Source: Solobacterium sp.
GTDB taxonomy: Bacteria > Bacillota_I > Bacilli_A > Erysipelotrichales > Erysipelotrichaceae
DNA length: 64,000 nucleotides
Assembly: GCA_017543025.1 (NCBI GenBank)
Contig: JAFYGX010000145.1
Location: 33,272-97,271, forward strand
Reading direction: 5' to 3'
Positions within the stretch are counted from its first letter, which is position 1, and every line of letters starts with the position of its first letter. The notes below the pieces were generated by a model that saw only the letters and a list, made by a program, of their open reading frames with translations, was not told the DNA's origin and searched no databases. This document shows, one piece after another, positions 25,895-36,029 of this stretch. Position numbers and translations under genes: made by a program.

Positions 25895-25920
25895 CCCGGG
25901 GAGAAAACCCCGGGTTTTTT
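25895..25920 (+). terminator. Rho-independent terminator after the PrsW gene
   Basis: CCCGGGG (25895-25901) pairs with CCCCGGG (25908-25914), loop AGAAAA, followed by T6. Confidence 0.9.
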
Positions 25921-26249
25921 CGTGCAGAACAGCTGCAGACAGAAACTCTTATTCTGCTGAAAATGTGAAGCAGACACGGGAGTTCTGCTCAAAGAAACGG
26001 ACAGCGTCCGGAAGACACTGCAGGTGCATGTGGGCTAGAATGAAAGAGTCTGTTATCGCACGGAAAGATGCGGAGAGAGACTTTATCAGAACAGCCCGGA
26101 GCGAACCGGTACTTCGAAGAGACAGCGCAGTCTGGCCCGCATATGAAAGAACCGGTTCAGGATATATACTGGGATCCGGATCAGAGAACGTATGTTCAGG
26201 GTAGTGTTTTCCGGAGCGCTCAACGGAGATATAAGAGGAGGAAGTTGTT
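25921..26249. other. Gap without a convincing gene
   Basis: Several short overlapping frames occur. One contains MKEPVQDIYWDPDQRTYVQG (26141 onward), which looks protein-like, but it runs without a stop into the start of the next gene in another frame and has no ribosome site. I see only the ribosome site AAGAGGAGG (26231-26239) of the following gene. Possibly a gene relic. Confidence 0.4.
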
Positions 26250-27236
26250 ATGCCAAGTCATCACAGTCATAGCAGTCACAGCAGTCACAGTTCACGCAGC
26301 TCTTCCAGCTCGCATCACTCATCGGGTTCCCGGTCATCGTTTTCCTCTCCGTCACGGCATAGCTTTTCATCTCACTCATCTCGATCGGCGGGAAAGAATA
26401 CATCTGGAAAAAGCGTCTGGGGAAATCTGAACAGCCGGAGCTTCAGCAGCACCCCAAAATACTATGTCAGTCCGAAACACCGGTACGTGTATATTCCGGA
26501 AAGTTTTATCGGATCGGACGGAGTTCAGTATAAAAAGGGATATTATGACGAGAATAACGACTATTCCGAAACGCTCCGGAACACAGCGGATAAACCGGGG
26601 ACGATAACCTGTCACTGCCCCTATTGCGATCGGACAGTTGTATATAATCTGCTGAACTTCGACAAGGCGGATATGACCTGTCCTTCCTGCGGCGGTCAGA
26701 TGGAACCGGAGGCATTCGAAGATGAAATCCGGGAAGTATCCGGCGCTGAAGCAATAAATGAAGGTGAAGTGTCAAAGACAGCGTATCATGCAGTTGCGGC
26801 AAGTGCTGTGATTATTCTGGCGACTGCAATCTGCATCTTTTCGGCATACATGTTCATTTCAATTACCCAGGAGAGTCTCGGAAACAGTTATCAGATAACA
26901 GAAGTTCTGGAGAACAGGCATGATCCGGTATATCTGAACAAAGAGAACGGTTCAGGATATTCTGTTGTACAGGATAGCAGCAATTATTCCTATGTGCTTG
27001 AGTATATTCCGGCAGAAGACTCTTATTACTGTCAGGAGCTGAACCAGTGGTTCTGGTACAACGAAGAAGTATATCCGGCAATCTGGCAGTACTGGCATGA
27101 GGACATCTCATCTGATTTCGGTGATTATGGCTGGATGGAGCACGATAATGAAGGCTGGTGGATAGAAACGTCGGACGGCAACTGGGAAAAGGTGCCGGAG
27201 CGATATGATACATCAGGGCTTATCTGGATCGAGTGA
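26250..27236 (+). CDS. His/Ser-rich zinc-ribbon membrane protein of unknown function
   Basis: I do not recognise this 328-residue protein. Residues 1-50 are almost only Ser, His and Arg, with the HSS triplet repeated. A region of Tyr-rich sequence follows, then two cysteine pairs (CHCPYC near 121, CPSC near 144) that look like a zinc ribbon. Residues about 181-205 form one transmembrane helix. The C-terminal 120 residues are rich in Trp, Tyr, Glu and Asp (for example NQWFWYNEE, EGWWIETSDGNW). The layout suggests a cytoplasmic metal-binding N-terminus and an external acidic aromatic domain. It is monocistronic with a strong AGGAGG. Function unknown; metal sensing or nucleic-acid binding are guesses. 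Confidence 0.75.
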   Translation: MPSHHSHSSHSSHSSRSSSSSHHSSGSRSSFSSPSRHSFSSHSSRSAGKNTSGKSVWGNLNSRSFSSTPKYYVSPKHRYVYIPESFIGSDGVQYKKGYYDENNDYSETLRNTADKPGTITCHCPYCDRTVVYNLLNFDKADMTCPSCGGQMEPEAFEDEIREVSGAEAINEGEVSKTAYHAVAASAVIILATAICIFSAYMFISITQESLGNSYQITEVLENRHDPVYLNKENGSGYSVVQDSSNYSYVLEYIPAEDSYYCQELNQWFWYNEEVYPAIWQYWHEDISSDFGDYGWMEHDNEGWWIETSDGNWEKVPERYDTSGLIWIE

Positions 27237-27510
27237 GGGGTGCAGAGCGTTCAGCTAATAACCGGTCCTGTATGCAGGTGTTCTGAAAAACCGGATAAGG
27301 GCATTCTGTCTGTCATTCGGTGATCGGTTCGACCGGTTCTGACGTAAAACCGTATGCCGGATATACGGAGTGTTTTCTGCTGCGAGCGGAAAACAGGTGA
27401 GCGGAACATCGGTTTCTGCATCACCCTGGCATAACTACAGACCCGGAGACAGATACGATTCCGGTATCTCATAAAGATAATTCGAAAGCTCTACTCTGAC
27501 GATGGAACTG
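27237..27510. other. Gap between convergent genes
   Basis: I see no gene here. It contains imperfect inverted repeats such as GGTTCGACCGGTTC near 27326 but nothing assignable. Confidence 0.4.
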
Positions 27511-27539
27511 AAAAAAGACCCGCATGGACTGCAGGTCTT
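27511..27539 (-). terminator. Terminator of luxS
   Basis: Read on the minus strand, AAGACC and GGGTCTT form the outer stem with TGCA pairing inside, followed by T6. It lies 12 bases past the luxS stop. Confidence 0.75.
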
Positions 27540-27550
27540 CGGAATGCTTC

Positions 27551-28075
27551 TCAGGAATCAAAGAAGTGACGGCCGTCTTCGGTCACAAGCCGTTCGGCCT
27601 TCGGATATTCAAAGATCTCAGACTGACCTTCATGGTCTGCGAGATAGCCGGCAAATCTGCGGGCATGCCATTTTGCCATGCCAAGGTTGTGCATCAGATA
27701 ATTGCCGCAGTTCTCTGCGGAGGCGCCTGGTACATCGTCGTAGTGCTCTACGGACTGAAAGGCCCGGAGTACAAGATCATAAATCTCCTGAGGTTTACGG
27801 CTGCCTTTGAGAATCAGATAGAACCCTGTGAGACATCCCATCGGACCCCAGTAGATTACCTGATCCTTCCAGTCGGGTTCATTTCTCAGAAAGGTGGCGA
27901 TGGTGTGTTCCAGAGTATGCATTGCCGCAACATCAATTGCTGGTTCGTCATTCGGCTTTGTGACTCTGATATCATAGGTTGTAACGATCTGATCGCCGAG
28001 AGTGTCAGTTCTGCTGGTATAGATTCCCGGGATGATTCTGGTGTGGTCAACGGAAAAGCTGGGAATTAAATCCAT
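27551..28075 (-). CDS. luxS: S-ribosylhomocysteine lyase
   Basis: I start at MDLIPSFSVDHT because AAAGGAG precedes it; an upstream in-frame ATG has no ribosome site. The 174-residue protein is slightly longer than the usual 155-165. The zinc site HTLEH (His53, Glu56, His57), the catalytic cysteine in MGCLTGFY (Cys81) and a later AENCGNY (third zinc ligand) are all present. LuxS converts S-ribosylhomocysteine, made by MtnN, into homocysteine and the autoinducer-2 precursor DPD. It is monocistronic, with its own terminator. Confidence 0.95.
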   Translation of the reverse strand: MDLIPSFSVDHTRIIPGIYTSRTDTLGDQIVTTYDIRVTKPNDEPAIDVAAMHTLEHTIATFLRNEPDWKDQVIYWGPMGCLTGFYLILKGSRKPQEIYDLVLRAFQSVEHYDDVPGASAENCGNYLMHNLGMAKWHARRFAGYLADHEGQSEIFEYPKAERLVTEDGRHFFDS

Positions 28076-28413
28076 GTTGATATCTCCTTTCAAATTGTGA
28101 GAGATGCACATATGCATCCGTATAGTCCGGTTTCATTACAGACTGCCTTCCGGTATCGTGATGGAAGTGCTGCGTCATGAAACAAAACTGCCGGAATCAT
28201 CATAGCATATCAGCGAAGATCGCAAGGCGGCATTTTTTGTCCGGAATGCCGGGTCTGCAGGTTCAGAATATCTGCTGCACAGATGAGAAACAGCAGCCCT
28301 GCTGTGACAGATGAAAAAAGACGGATAAGGAATTGCCGGGGGGATTTTCGGATTATATTTTTTTCTGACAGTCGTAATCTGCAGGGCTGTGAATGTAATG
28401 GAAGAAAAATCGT
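28076..28413. other. Divergent intergenic region between luxS and the CPBP gene
   Basis: I see no gene. It should hold the luxS promoter and that of the CPBP gene (a TATATT is near 28350 on the plus strand). GCCG...CGGC followed by ATTTTTT near 28229-28240 could be a terminator-like hairpin. No known riboswitch class is recognised. Confidence 0.4.
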
Positions 28414-29284
28414 ATGAGTAATTCAAAAAACGACATCAGAAGTATTGCCGAAAAAGCCGTCATCGTTTTCCTGCTGGGATATGGAATGCATTATTTCGGG
28501 TATTTTATCAGAGCGAGGTATTATATCTGGCTCGATTCACTGCATCTGGATCCCGGCATCGCTCATTGTTTAAGATATTCTGGTCATGCGGTTTTTCTGG
28601 TGATCATGCTGGTGTATGCACTGGTGGTAAAAGGGGACAGGAAATATATCTTTTCCTTCTGTCATGGAAAAGCCGGGCATAATCTGAAATATGCGTTAAT
28701 TGGTGCGGCAGCCGGATTCTGTGAAATGGGTGCCTGTATTCTTGCGGCAAGCCTGAACGAAAATATTGTGATCCGTCCTTCCGCATCGGTCAGCGTTCCG
28801 ATCTTTATCCTTGCCTTTGCCTGTGTGTTTGTTCAGGCATCAGCGGAGGAGATAGAGGACAGAGGATTTGTGTTCGGGAAAATGAACAGTGAAGGTGTTC
28901 CGCTGGTTCCGGCTGTGCTCGTCAGTTCTTTCTTTTTCTCTTATCTCCATGCGGCCAATCCCGGATTTGGCTTTCTGCCGCTGCTGTCGCTTCTTCTGAC
29001 GGGGGGTTCAGTATGCTCTGAGCTGTCACTACTTCCATACGGTCTGGTTTGCCTTTTTAGCTCATACTGTCTGGAACTTTACACAGGATTTTCTGTTCGG
29101 GCTGCCTGACAGCGGACACCCGGCTGCAGTGTCAGTTTTTACGAGCCAGGTGCAGGGTTCCGGATTCTTCTATGATCAGACCTTTGGAATCGAAGGCAGC
29201 TGGATGGCAGTTCTGATCAATGTGATTGCCTGCATCATTATCATTGCGGTTGGCAGATATTATCTTCAGAAGCAGAAAGGTTAA
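28414..29284 (+). pseudogene. CPBP-family intramembrane metalloprotease broken by a one-base frameshift in a G6 tract
   Basis: The first frame encodes a membrane protein with the CPBP catalytic motif SAEEIEDRGFVF (EExxxR) and second motif FSYLHAANP. At the run of six G residues at 29001-29006 the frame changes meaning: the original frame runs to a stop at 29109 in a sequence without family features. With one G removed, the protein continues as VQYALSCHYFHTVWFAFLAH and onward through AHTVWNF, the expected third CPBP motif, a further membrane helix and a natural stop at 29282-29284. The repaired protein would be about 289 residues. It is either a recent mutation, a sequencing error or a phase-variable gene. 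Confidence 0.85.
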
Positions 29285-29427
29285 TGTACATAACGGAGAA
29301 CTCCCGAAACTGATTTTCCCGTTCTGCCGTTCCTGACGGAAGCACTGACAGAGGGAAGGTGTCCCGAATCAGGTTATGAAACAGTGAATGAAAAATGAAA
29401 ACGGTTTCTGAATTTTCTGAAAATTGC

Positions 29428-29457
29428 TTGACCGGCTTTCCGGACCTGGTGTAACAT
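29428..29457 (+). promoter_or_regulatory. Promoter of the leu T-box operon
   Basis: TTGACC (29428-29433) and TAACAT (29452-29457) with an 18-base spacer, just upstream of the T-box leader. Confidence 0.5.
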
Positions 29458-29463
29458 TAGACA

Positions 29464-29757
29464 CAATAACGAAATGCAATGACGGGGAACAAATCGGCCT
29501 GACGCGTAGAAGAGAGCTGTCGTCTGGTGAAAGACAGCACCGTGAAGCCGGCATAACTCACCCCTGAGCAGCGAGGCAGAACCGTTCAGTAAGCCAAGCC
29601 GGACTGACCCACGTTAACGGGTTCGCGATTCGCACAGGAACCTGTGCTGATCGGCAGAGCGGCTGGCAACAGCAAAGAGAGTGGTACCGCGGTACGCTGA
29701 AACAGATCAGCTTCCGTCTCTCAGGGAACAGAGGTTTCCGGAGACGGAAGTTTTTAA
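29464..29757 (+). ncRNA. T-box leader, leucine specifier (CUC)
   Basis: The conserved T-box core TGGTACCGCGG is at 29682-29692 and is followed by a terminator: CTTCCGTCTC (29711-29720) pairs with GAGACGGAAG (29741-29750), then T5. The base of stem I pairs GGGG near 29484 with CCCC at 29561-29564. The triplet just before ACCCC is CTC (29557-29559), a leucine codon followed by the usual purine. The ilvA leader at 37060 has ATC at the same position, which supports this reading. Uncharged tRNA-Leu with a GAG anticodon would stabilise the antiterminator and turn on leuA. Confidence 0.9.
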
Positions 29758-29792
29758 TTCCCGAAGACAGATGAAAAGGAGATCGAAATTGT

Positions 29793-31472
29793 ATGATGGA
29801 CGCATCCAAGTATTCCCCCGGCTATTTTCCTGCCCCGGCAGGAAATGACGATTGGGTCAGAAAAGATCACATTGAAACAGCCCCTGCATGGTGCAGCGTT
29901 GACCTGCGCGACGGCAATCAGGCCCTGATCATTCCGATGAGTCTGGAAGAGAAACTGGAGTTCTATCAGCTTCTTGTAAAAATCGGATTCAAGGAAATCG
30001 AAGTCGGATTCCCGGCCGCAAGCGAAACGGAATATGAGTTTCTGCGGACATTGATCGATCAGAATATGATTCCGGAGGATGTGACGGTACAGGTGCTGAC
30101 ACAGTGCCGTGACCATATCATCCGGAAGACATTTGAAGCGGTAAAGGGAGCACCTTCTGCTGTGATTCATTTCTATAACTCCACCAGCGTTGCACAGCGT
30201 GAACAGGTGTTCAGGATGAGTAAGGATGAGATCAGGCAGATTGCGGTTGACGGAGCGAAACTGGTAAAACAGCTCTCAGAAGAATATGAAGGCAATTTCC
30301 GGTTTGAATATTCGCCGGAAAGCTTTACCGGAACAGAGCCGGAGTTTGCACTGGAAGTATGCAATGCGGTGCTTGATATCATGAAGCCGACAAAGGAAAA
30401 GCCGATGATCATCAACCTGCCTTCCACGGTGCAGATGTCCATGCCGCATGTGTATGCTTCACAGATCGAATATATGCATAAGAATCTGAAATACCGGGAT
30501 GCGGTTATCCTTTCGCTTCATCCGCATAACGACCGGGGAACCGGCGTAGCGGATGCGGAGCTCGGCGTGCTTGCCGGAGCAGACCGGATCGAATGCTGTC
30601 TGTTCGGAAACGGAGAACGGACCGGAAATGTCGATGCGGTTACGCTGGCAATGAATATGTACAGCCATGGCGTAGACCCGCATCTGGATTTCTCCGATAT
30701 GCCGTCGATTGCGGAAGTTTATGAACGCGTTACCCGGATGAAGGTCTATCAGCGCAGTCCATATGCCGGTGAGCTGGTATTTGCGGCATTCTCCGGCAGC
30801 CACCAGGATGCGATTGCGAAGGGTATGAACTACCGTGCCGACCGGAAAGCACATCGCTGGACGGTGCCTTACATTGTGATTGATCCCCATGATATCGGCC
30901 GCACCTATGACTCTGATATCATCCGGATTAACAGCCAGAGCGGAAAAGGCGGAATCGGCTATATTCTTGAACAGAATTACGGCTATGTACTGCCGCCGAA
31001 AATGCGGGAAGAACTCGGATATGCGGTCAAATCGGTTTCTGATGCCACACATCGCGAGCTGAAGCCGGATGAAGTGTATGAAGTGTTTGAGAAGAATTAC
31101 CTCAATCTGAATACGCCGGTTGATATCTTCCGGGCACATTTCGTTCAGGAAGATGATGACGAGGTCATTACAGCTTCCGTGAAGATCCGCAACGGCGAAG
31201 AGGAAAAACGTGTCATGGCAACCGGCAACGGCCGCCTGGATGCGGTAGCCAATGCGGTACGGGAATATACCGGTTCGCACTTTGTGCTGGAAAGCTACAG
31301 TCAGAATGCGCTTGACAGTGAATCCTCAAGCCGGGCTGCCTGCTATGTCGGTTTACGGTGGGCAGACGGAAAAACGAGCTGGGGAGCCGGAACCGATACG
31401 GATATCATCCGTGCCGGCATAAAGGCATTTGCCTCTGCCTTCAACAATGGCTTTCAGAAGGAGGAACAGTGA
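29793..31472 (+). CDS. leuA: 2-isopropylmalate synthase
   Basis: The 559-residue protein is of the long type, with the HMG-like catalytic domain ([14 protein letters not shown], metal site; [16 protein letters not shown] with metal histidines) and a C-terminal regulatory LeuA dimer domain. It condenses 2-oxoisovalerate with acetyl-CoA, the committed step to leucine. AAAGGAG precedes two ATG codons (29793 and 29796), so the exact start is ambiguous by one codon. It is the first gene after the leucine T-box; leuC begins one base after its stop. Confidence 0.96.
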   Translation: MMDASKYSPGYFPAPAGNDDWVRKDHIETAPAWCSVDLRDGNQALIIPMSLEEKLEFYQLLVKIGFKEIEVGFPAASETEYEFLRTLIDQNMIPEDVTVQVLTQCRDHIIRKTFEAVKGAPSAVIHFYNSTSVAQREQVFRMSKDEIRQIAVDGAKLVKQLSEEYEGNFRFEYSPESFTGTEPEFALEVCNAVLDIMKPTKEKPMIINLPSTVQMSMPHVYASQIEYMHKNLKYRDAVILSLHPHNDRGTGVADAELGVLAGADRIECCLFGNGERTGNVDAVTLAMNMYSHGVDPHLDFSDMPSIAEVYERVTRMKVYQRSPYAGELVFAAFSGSHQDAIAKGMNYRADRKAHRWTVPYIVIDPHDIGRTYDSDIIRINSQSGKGGIGYILEQNYGYVLPPKMREELGYAVKSVSDATHRELKPDEVYEVFEKNYLNLNTPVDIFRAHFVQEDDDEVITASVKIRNGEEEKRVMATGNGRLDAVANAVREYTGSHFVLESYSQNALDSESSSRAACYVGLRWADGKTSWGAGTDTDIIRAGIKAFASAFNNGFQKEEQ

Positions 31473-31473
31473 G

Positions 31474-32745
31474 ATGGGAATGACGATGACACAGAAGATC
31501 CTTGCGGCACATGCGGATCTTCCGGAAGTAAAAGCAGGACAGCTGATCAATGCAAGGCTTGATCTGGTGCACGGAAATGACATCACCACGCCGGTAGCGA
31601 TCAATGAATTTGAGAAAGCCGGGTTTACGGAAGTGTTTGACAGAGACAAGGTGTCGATCGTACTCGATCACTTTGTGCCGAACAAGGATATCAAAAGCGC
31701 CCAGCAGTCAAAGCAGTGCCGTCTGTTTGCCGGTGCACAGCACGTATCGCATTTCTACGATGTCGGCTCGATGGGCATCGAACATGCGCTTCTGCCGGAA
31801 AAAGGAGTGGTAGGAGCCGGTGACTGCATAATCGGCGCAGACAGCCATACCTGTACCTACGGAGCCCTCGGGGCCTTCTCAACGGGCGTCGGCTCAACGG
31901 ATATGGCAGCCGGAATGGCCAGCGGATATGCATGGTTCAAAGTGCCTTCCGCAATTAAAGTTGTGCTGAGCGGAAGTCTTTCAAAGTATGTTTCAGGCAA
32001 GGATGTCATCCTTGATCTGATCGGCCGGATCGGTGTGGACGGCGCACTGTACCGGAGCCTGGAGTTTACCGGTGAAGGTGTTGCGTCGCTTTCGATGGAC
32101 GATCGCTTCGCCATCTGCAACATGGCAATTGAAGCCGGTGCGAAAAACGGAATCTTCCCGGTTGATCAGACAGCGATTGCCTATATGGAAGGAAGAACCG
32201 AACGTCCTTATACCATATATGAAGCAGACGATGATGCGGAATATGAACAGACCATTGAGATGAATCTTTCGGAGATTGTGCCGACGGTATCCTGGCCGCA
32301 TCTGCCTGAGAATACACATCCTGCATCAGAAGGTTCAGATATCCGGATTGATCAGATCGTGATCGGTTCCTGTACCAACGGACGGATCGAAGACATGGAA
32401 GCGGCGTATGAGATTCTGAACGGAAAGAAAATCGCTCCCTGGGTACGGGGCATTATCATTCCGGCAACCATGGATGTATTCAGAGAATGCATTCAGCGGG
32501 GGTATGCGACCGCATTCATCGATGCCGGCTGTATTCTGTCAACTCCGACCTGCGGGCCGTGTCTTGGCGGACATATGGGAATCCTTGCGGAGGGAGAGCG
32601 CTGCGTCTCCACGACCAACCGCAACTTTGTCGGCCGGATGGGACATGTGAAGTCGGAAGTCTATCTTGCGAGCCCTGCGACAGCTGCAGCGAGTGCGCTG
32701 AAAGGCTATATCTGTGATCCGCGCACGCTGGAAGGAGAAGAATAA
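31474..32745 (+). CDS. leuC: 3-isopropylmalate dehydratase large subunit
   Basis: I start at [13 protein letters not shown], immediately after leuA. The 423-residue length is that of the HACN-type, found in archaea and many clostridia, rather than the 470-residue enterobacterial type. The iron-sulfur ligands are present in [23 protein letters not shown] and [14 protein letters not shown]. With LeuD it isomerises 2- to 3-isopropylmalate. Confidence 0.95.
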   Translation: MGMTMTQKILAAHADLPEVKAGQLINARLDLVHGNDITTPVAINEFEKAGFTEVFDRDKVSIVLDHFVPNKDIKSAQQSKQCRLFAGAQHVSHFYDVGSMGIEHALLPEKGVVGAGDCIIGADSHTCTYGALGAFSTGVGSTDMAAGMASGYAWFKVPSAIKVVLSGSLSKYVSGKDVILDLIGRIGVDGALYRSLEFTGEGVASLSMDDRFAICNMAIEAGAKNGIFPVDQTAIAYMEGRTERPYTIYEADDDAEYEQTIEMNLSEIVPTVSWPHLPENTHPASEGSDIRIDQIVIGSCTNGRIEDMEAAYEILNGKKIAPWVRGIIIPATMDVFRECIQRGYATAFIDAGCILSTPTCGPCLGGHMGILAEGERCVSTTNRNFVGRMGHVKSEVYLASPATAAASALKGYICDPRTLEGEE

Positions 32746-32747
32746 TC

Positions 32748-33239
32748 ATGGAAGCGAAAGGGAAAGTATTCAAATACGGTGATAATGTCGATACGGACGT
32801 TATCATTCCGGCCCGCCATCTCAATACACAGGACGCAAAGGAACTGGCAGCGCATGCAATGGAAGATATTGACCCGGATTATGTGAAGCGGGTTCAGCCA
32901 GGCGATATCATGGTTGCCGGATGGAATTTTGGCTGCGGGTCTTCCCGTGAACATGCCCCGCTGGTGATCAAGACCAGCGGAGCCGCGGTTGTCATTGCCA
33001 AAAGCTTTGCCCGCATCTTCTACCGCAATGCGATCAATATCGGACTTCCGATTATGGAATGCGAGGCGGCAGCCGATGCGATTCAGAGCGGGGATACCGT
33101 GTCAGTGAATTTCGATACCGGAGAGATCAAGGATGAAACGACCGGAGAAACATTTCAGGCGGAACCATTTCCGGAGTTTATTCAGAAGATGATCCGGGCC
33201 GGAGGTCTGATGAATTCGATCAGAGCTGGAAAGCAGTAA
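32748..33239 (+). CDS. leuD: 3-isopropylmalate dehydratase small subunit
   Basis: The 163-residue protein shows the aconitase swivel-domain motifs [14 protein letters not shown] and [12 protein letters not shown]. The short length pairs with the HACN-type LeuC encoded 2 bases upstream. The two form the heterodimeric isomerase of the leucine pathway. Confidence 0.95.
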   Translation: MEAKGKVFKYGDNVDTDVIIPARHLNTQDAKELAAHAMEDIDPDYVKRVQPGDIMVAGWNFGCGSSREHAPLVIKTSGAAVVIAKSFARIFYRNAINIGLPIMECEAAADAIQSGDTVSVNFDTGEIKDETTGETFQAEPFPEFIQKMIRAGGLMNSIRAGKQ

Positions 33240-33252
33240 GGGAGACAGACGC

Positions 33253-34323
33253 ATGGAAAAGAAAATTGCAGTGATCCGGGGCGATTGTTCTTCCCCCGAA
33301 TTTGTGAGAGAAACCCTCCGCGTGCTGGATAAGATCGCGGCAAAATACGGGCATGTGTTTCATTATGAAGAAGTTACGATGGGCGGCGAAGCGATTGACC
33401 GGTATGGCGATCCGCTGCCGGAAGCGGAACTCGAAAAATGCAGAACATCCGATTCCGTACTGCTTGGATCGGTCGGCGGACCGAAGTGGGACGGATTGCC
33501 GGGAGATAAGCGTCCGGAAAAAGGACTGCTCAGACTGCGGGCCGGTATGGGGTTATACTCCAATGCCCGTCCGGCGAAGATCTGGCCTCAGCTGGCACCG
33601 GCCAGTCCGCTGCGTAAGGATATCGCAGCCAGAGGAATTGATTTCATCATTATCCGTGAACTGACCGGCGGCGTGTATTTTGGCGAGCATAAGACAGAGA
33701 CGGTCAATGGCGAAGTGTGCGCAGCTGATCTCATGACCTACAGCACCCATGAAATTGAGCGGATCGGCCGGATCGGGTTTGAGTCCGCAAGACGGCGGAG
33801 AAAGAAGCTGACCAGCGTAGATAAAGCCAATGTACTGGATACTTCAAGACTCTGGCGGAAGATCATGCATGAACTGAAGGAAGAATATCCGGATGTGGAA
33901 TATGAGGATATGCTGGTAGATAACTGCGCGATGCAGATTGTGAAGGATCCGTCTCAGTTTGACGTCATTGTGACGGAGAATATGTTCGGTGATATTCTTT
34001 CCGATGAAGCCAGCATGATTACAGGCTCAATCGGAATGATTCCCTCTTCTTCCCTCGGGGATACGACAGTCGGCGTATATGAGCCGATTCACGGAAGCGC
34101 TCCGGATATTGCCGGGAAGAATATCGTCAATCCGACGGCCTGTATTCTGAGTGCTGCCATGATGCTGAGATACAGCTTTGACATGGCGGAAGAAGCAGAT
34201 GATATCGAACATGCGGTCGGGGCAGTACTCGACAAAGGGTTCCGGACTGCAGATAATCAGAGCGAAGGCTGTGTGGTGCTCGGGACAAAGGAACTCACAG
34301 ACAGGATTCTGGAAGAAATCTGA
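33253..34323 (+). CDS. leuB: 3-isopropylmalate dehydrogenase
   Basis: The 356-residue protein has the beta-decarboxylating dehydrogenase motifs: LLGSVGGPKWDGLP, LRLRAGMGLYSNARP, the TGGVYFGEH phosphorylation-loop equivalent, VTENMFGDILSDEASMITGS (metal aspartates) and the NAD site EPIHGSAPDIAGKNIVNP. It oxidises and decarboxylates 3-isopropylmalate to 2-oxoisocaproate. It follows leuD by 13 bases in the same operon. Confidence 0.96.
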   Translation: MEKKIAVIRGDCSSPEFVRETLRVLDKIAAKYGHVFHYEEVTMGGEAIDRYGDPLPEAELEKCRTSDSVLLGSVGGPKWDGLPGDKRPEKGLLRLRAGMGLYSNARPAKIWPQLAPASPLRKDIAARGIDFIIIRELTGGVYFGEHKTETVNGEVCAADLMTYSTHEIERIGRIGFESARRRRKKLTSVDKANVLDTSRLWRKIMHELKEEYPDVEYEDMLVDNCAMQIVKDPSQFDVIVTENMFGDILSDEASMITGSIGMIPSSSLGDTTVGVYEPIHGSAPDIAGKNIVNPTACILSAAMMLRYSFDMAEEADDIEHAVGAVLDKGFRTADNQSEGCVVLGTKELTDRILEEI

Positions 34324-34394
34324 ATGGAACGATACCTGTATCAGTCTGGCTGCCTGTTTCATGCGGGCAGAACAAATTACGGAGGTGACACGAT

Positions 34395-36029
34395 ATGAAC
34401 GGTGCAGATGCGGTTGCGAAGTGTCTGGAACTTGCAGGAGTAAAAACCGTTTACGGCTATCCGGGCGTAGCGATCTGTCCGGTTTATGACAGTCTGCTTG
34501 ATACCTCGATCCATCCTGTGCTTGTCCGTTCGGAAGCCAATGCGGCGCATGCGGCATCCGGCATGGCAAGAATCTCAGGGGAGCCGGGCGTATGTATCTG
34601 TACAAGCGGACCCGGTGCGACAAATCTGATTACCGGAATTGCAACGGCGTATATGGACAGCATTCCGCTCATCTGCATTACCGGCCAGGTCAACAGTGAT
34701 CTGATCGGCGGTGATGTATTTCAGGAAGCGGATATTACCGGTGCGGCAGAAAGTTTTGTGAAATACAGCTATCTGGTACGGAAAGCGTCGGATATACCGC
34801 GCATTTTCCGGGAGGCATTTCATATTGCCTCAACCGGCCGGCGGGGACCGGTGCTGATCGACATCCCGTTTGATGTGCAGAACCAGGAGCTCCGGAAATT
34901 TGAGTGGCCAAAGGAAGTCAGTCTCAGAACCTATAAGCCGACCTATTACGGTAATCCGATGCAGATCCGGAAAGTGGTGAAAGCGCTGGAGGAATGCGAC
35001 AGACCGATCCTGTATACGGGAGGCGGCGTTCATCTCTGCGGCGCAAGAGACCTGGTAAGACAGTTCAGTGAGATGCATTCGATTCCGGTCGTATCGACGA
35101 TGATGGGAATCGGAACCATGCCTTCCCAGCATCCTCTTTATATGGGAATGGCCGGAAACAACGGCAATCTTGCCGCAAACCGGGCAATCCGGGAAGCGGA
35201 TACGGTGATTCTGGTCGGCGCAAGAATTGCGGACCGTGCAGTGAGTCAGCCGCAGAAGATGATGGCTGACAAAAAGCTGATCCATATCGATGTGGACCCG
35301 GCAGAGATCGGCAAGAATGCCCATTGCGATCTGCCGATTGTCGGTGATGCAAAGGCAATCTTTGAAGAACTGCTCAAAGAGGAAATCGCAATGAAGGATA
35401 TGAAGCCCTGGACAGAAGAGCTTCAGGCGTACCGGAAGAAGAAGAGCCGGCGGATTAAACCGGAGAACCTGACTGACCCGGCATATTTTGTCCATACCCT
35501 TAGCATGAATATGCAGGAAGATGCGGTATATGTTGCGGATGTCGGCCAGAATCAGATCTGGAGCTGTGCCAATGTGGTGATGCGGAACGGGAGATTTCTG
35601 ACCAGCGGCGGAATGGGAACGATGGGTTATGCATTGCCTGCGGCAATCGGAGCCAAGATGGCAGACCCGAAGCGGGAAGTGGTTTCGGTGAGCGGCGACG
35701 GCGGCTTTCAGATGGCTATGATGGAGCTTGCGACAAGCAATCAGGAAGGGCTCGAGCTCAAACATGTGGTGATGAACAACGGTTCTCTCGGCATGGTAAG
35801 AGAAGCGCAGCGGTTTTCCTTCGGCCAGCATTTCACAATGGTGGATCTGAAGGGCGGTCCGGATTATGAACAGCTGGCCAAGGCATACCGGATGAAATAT
35901 CTCCGGATTGAAACGGACGAGGATGTGGAAGCGATTGTTCCGCAGTTTCTGAAAACAGAAGGCAGCGTGCTGCTGGAAGTGCTCATCGATGAAGACGGTA
36001 TCGTCCGCAAGACGGGAGGTGCACAATGA
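34395..36029 (+). CDS. ilvB: Acetolactate synthase large subunit, divergent copy
   Basis: The 544-residue thiamine-diphosphate enzyme has the catalytic glutamate (Glu47 in VRSEANAAHA), the ThDP motif GDGGFQM...MNNGSLGM, and the SGPGATNLITG segment. It differs from the second copy at 40237: the usual GYPGGA is GYPGVA and the FAD/herbicide-site region is diverged. It belongs to the leucine T-box operon (70-base gap after leuB) and overlaps its own regulatory subunit gene by four bases. It condenses two pyruvates, or pyruvate with 2-oxobutanoate. It could also be a related carboligase, but the small-subunit partner argues for acetolactate synthase. Confidence 0.9.
   Translation: MNGADAVAKCLELAGVKTVYGYPGVAICPVYDSLLDTSIHPVLVRSEANAAHAASGMARISGEPGVCICTSGPGATNLITGIATAYMDSIPLICITGQVNSDLIGGDVFQEADITGAAESFVKYSYLVRKASDIPRIFREAFHIASTGRRGPVLIDIPFDVQNQELRKFEWPKEVSLRTYKPTYYGNPMQIRKVVKALEECDRPILYTGGGVHLCGARDLVRQFSEMHSIPVVSTMMGIGTMPSQHPLYMGMAGNNGNLAANRAIREADTVILVGARIADRAVSQPQKMMADKKLIHIDVDPAEIGKNAHCDLPIVGDAKAIFEELLKEEIAMKDMKPWTEELQAYRKKKSRRIKPENLTDPAYFVHTLSMNMQEDAVYVADVGQNQIWSCANVVMRNGRFLTSGGMGTMGYALPAAIGAKMADPKREVVSVSGDGGFQMAMMELATSNQEGLELKHVVMNNGSLGMVREAQRFSFGQHFTMVDLKGGPDYEQLAKAYRMKYLRIETDEDVEAIVPQFLKTEGSVLLEVLIDEDGIVRKTGGAQ

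Noticed and set aside
25887..26204. 105-codon frame after the PrsW gene
   Set aside because: It starts inside the terminator region, has no ribosome site and shows no family similarity by eye.
26265..26360. Tandem agtcac-type DNA repeats that could suggest a repeat array
   Set aside because: They encode the HSS repeats of the His/Ser-rich protein and keep the frame; no spacers of CRISPR type.
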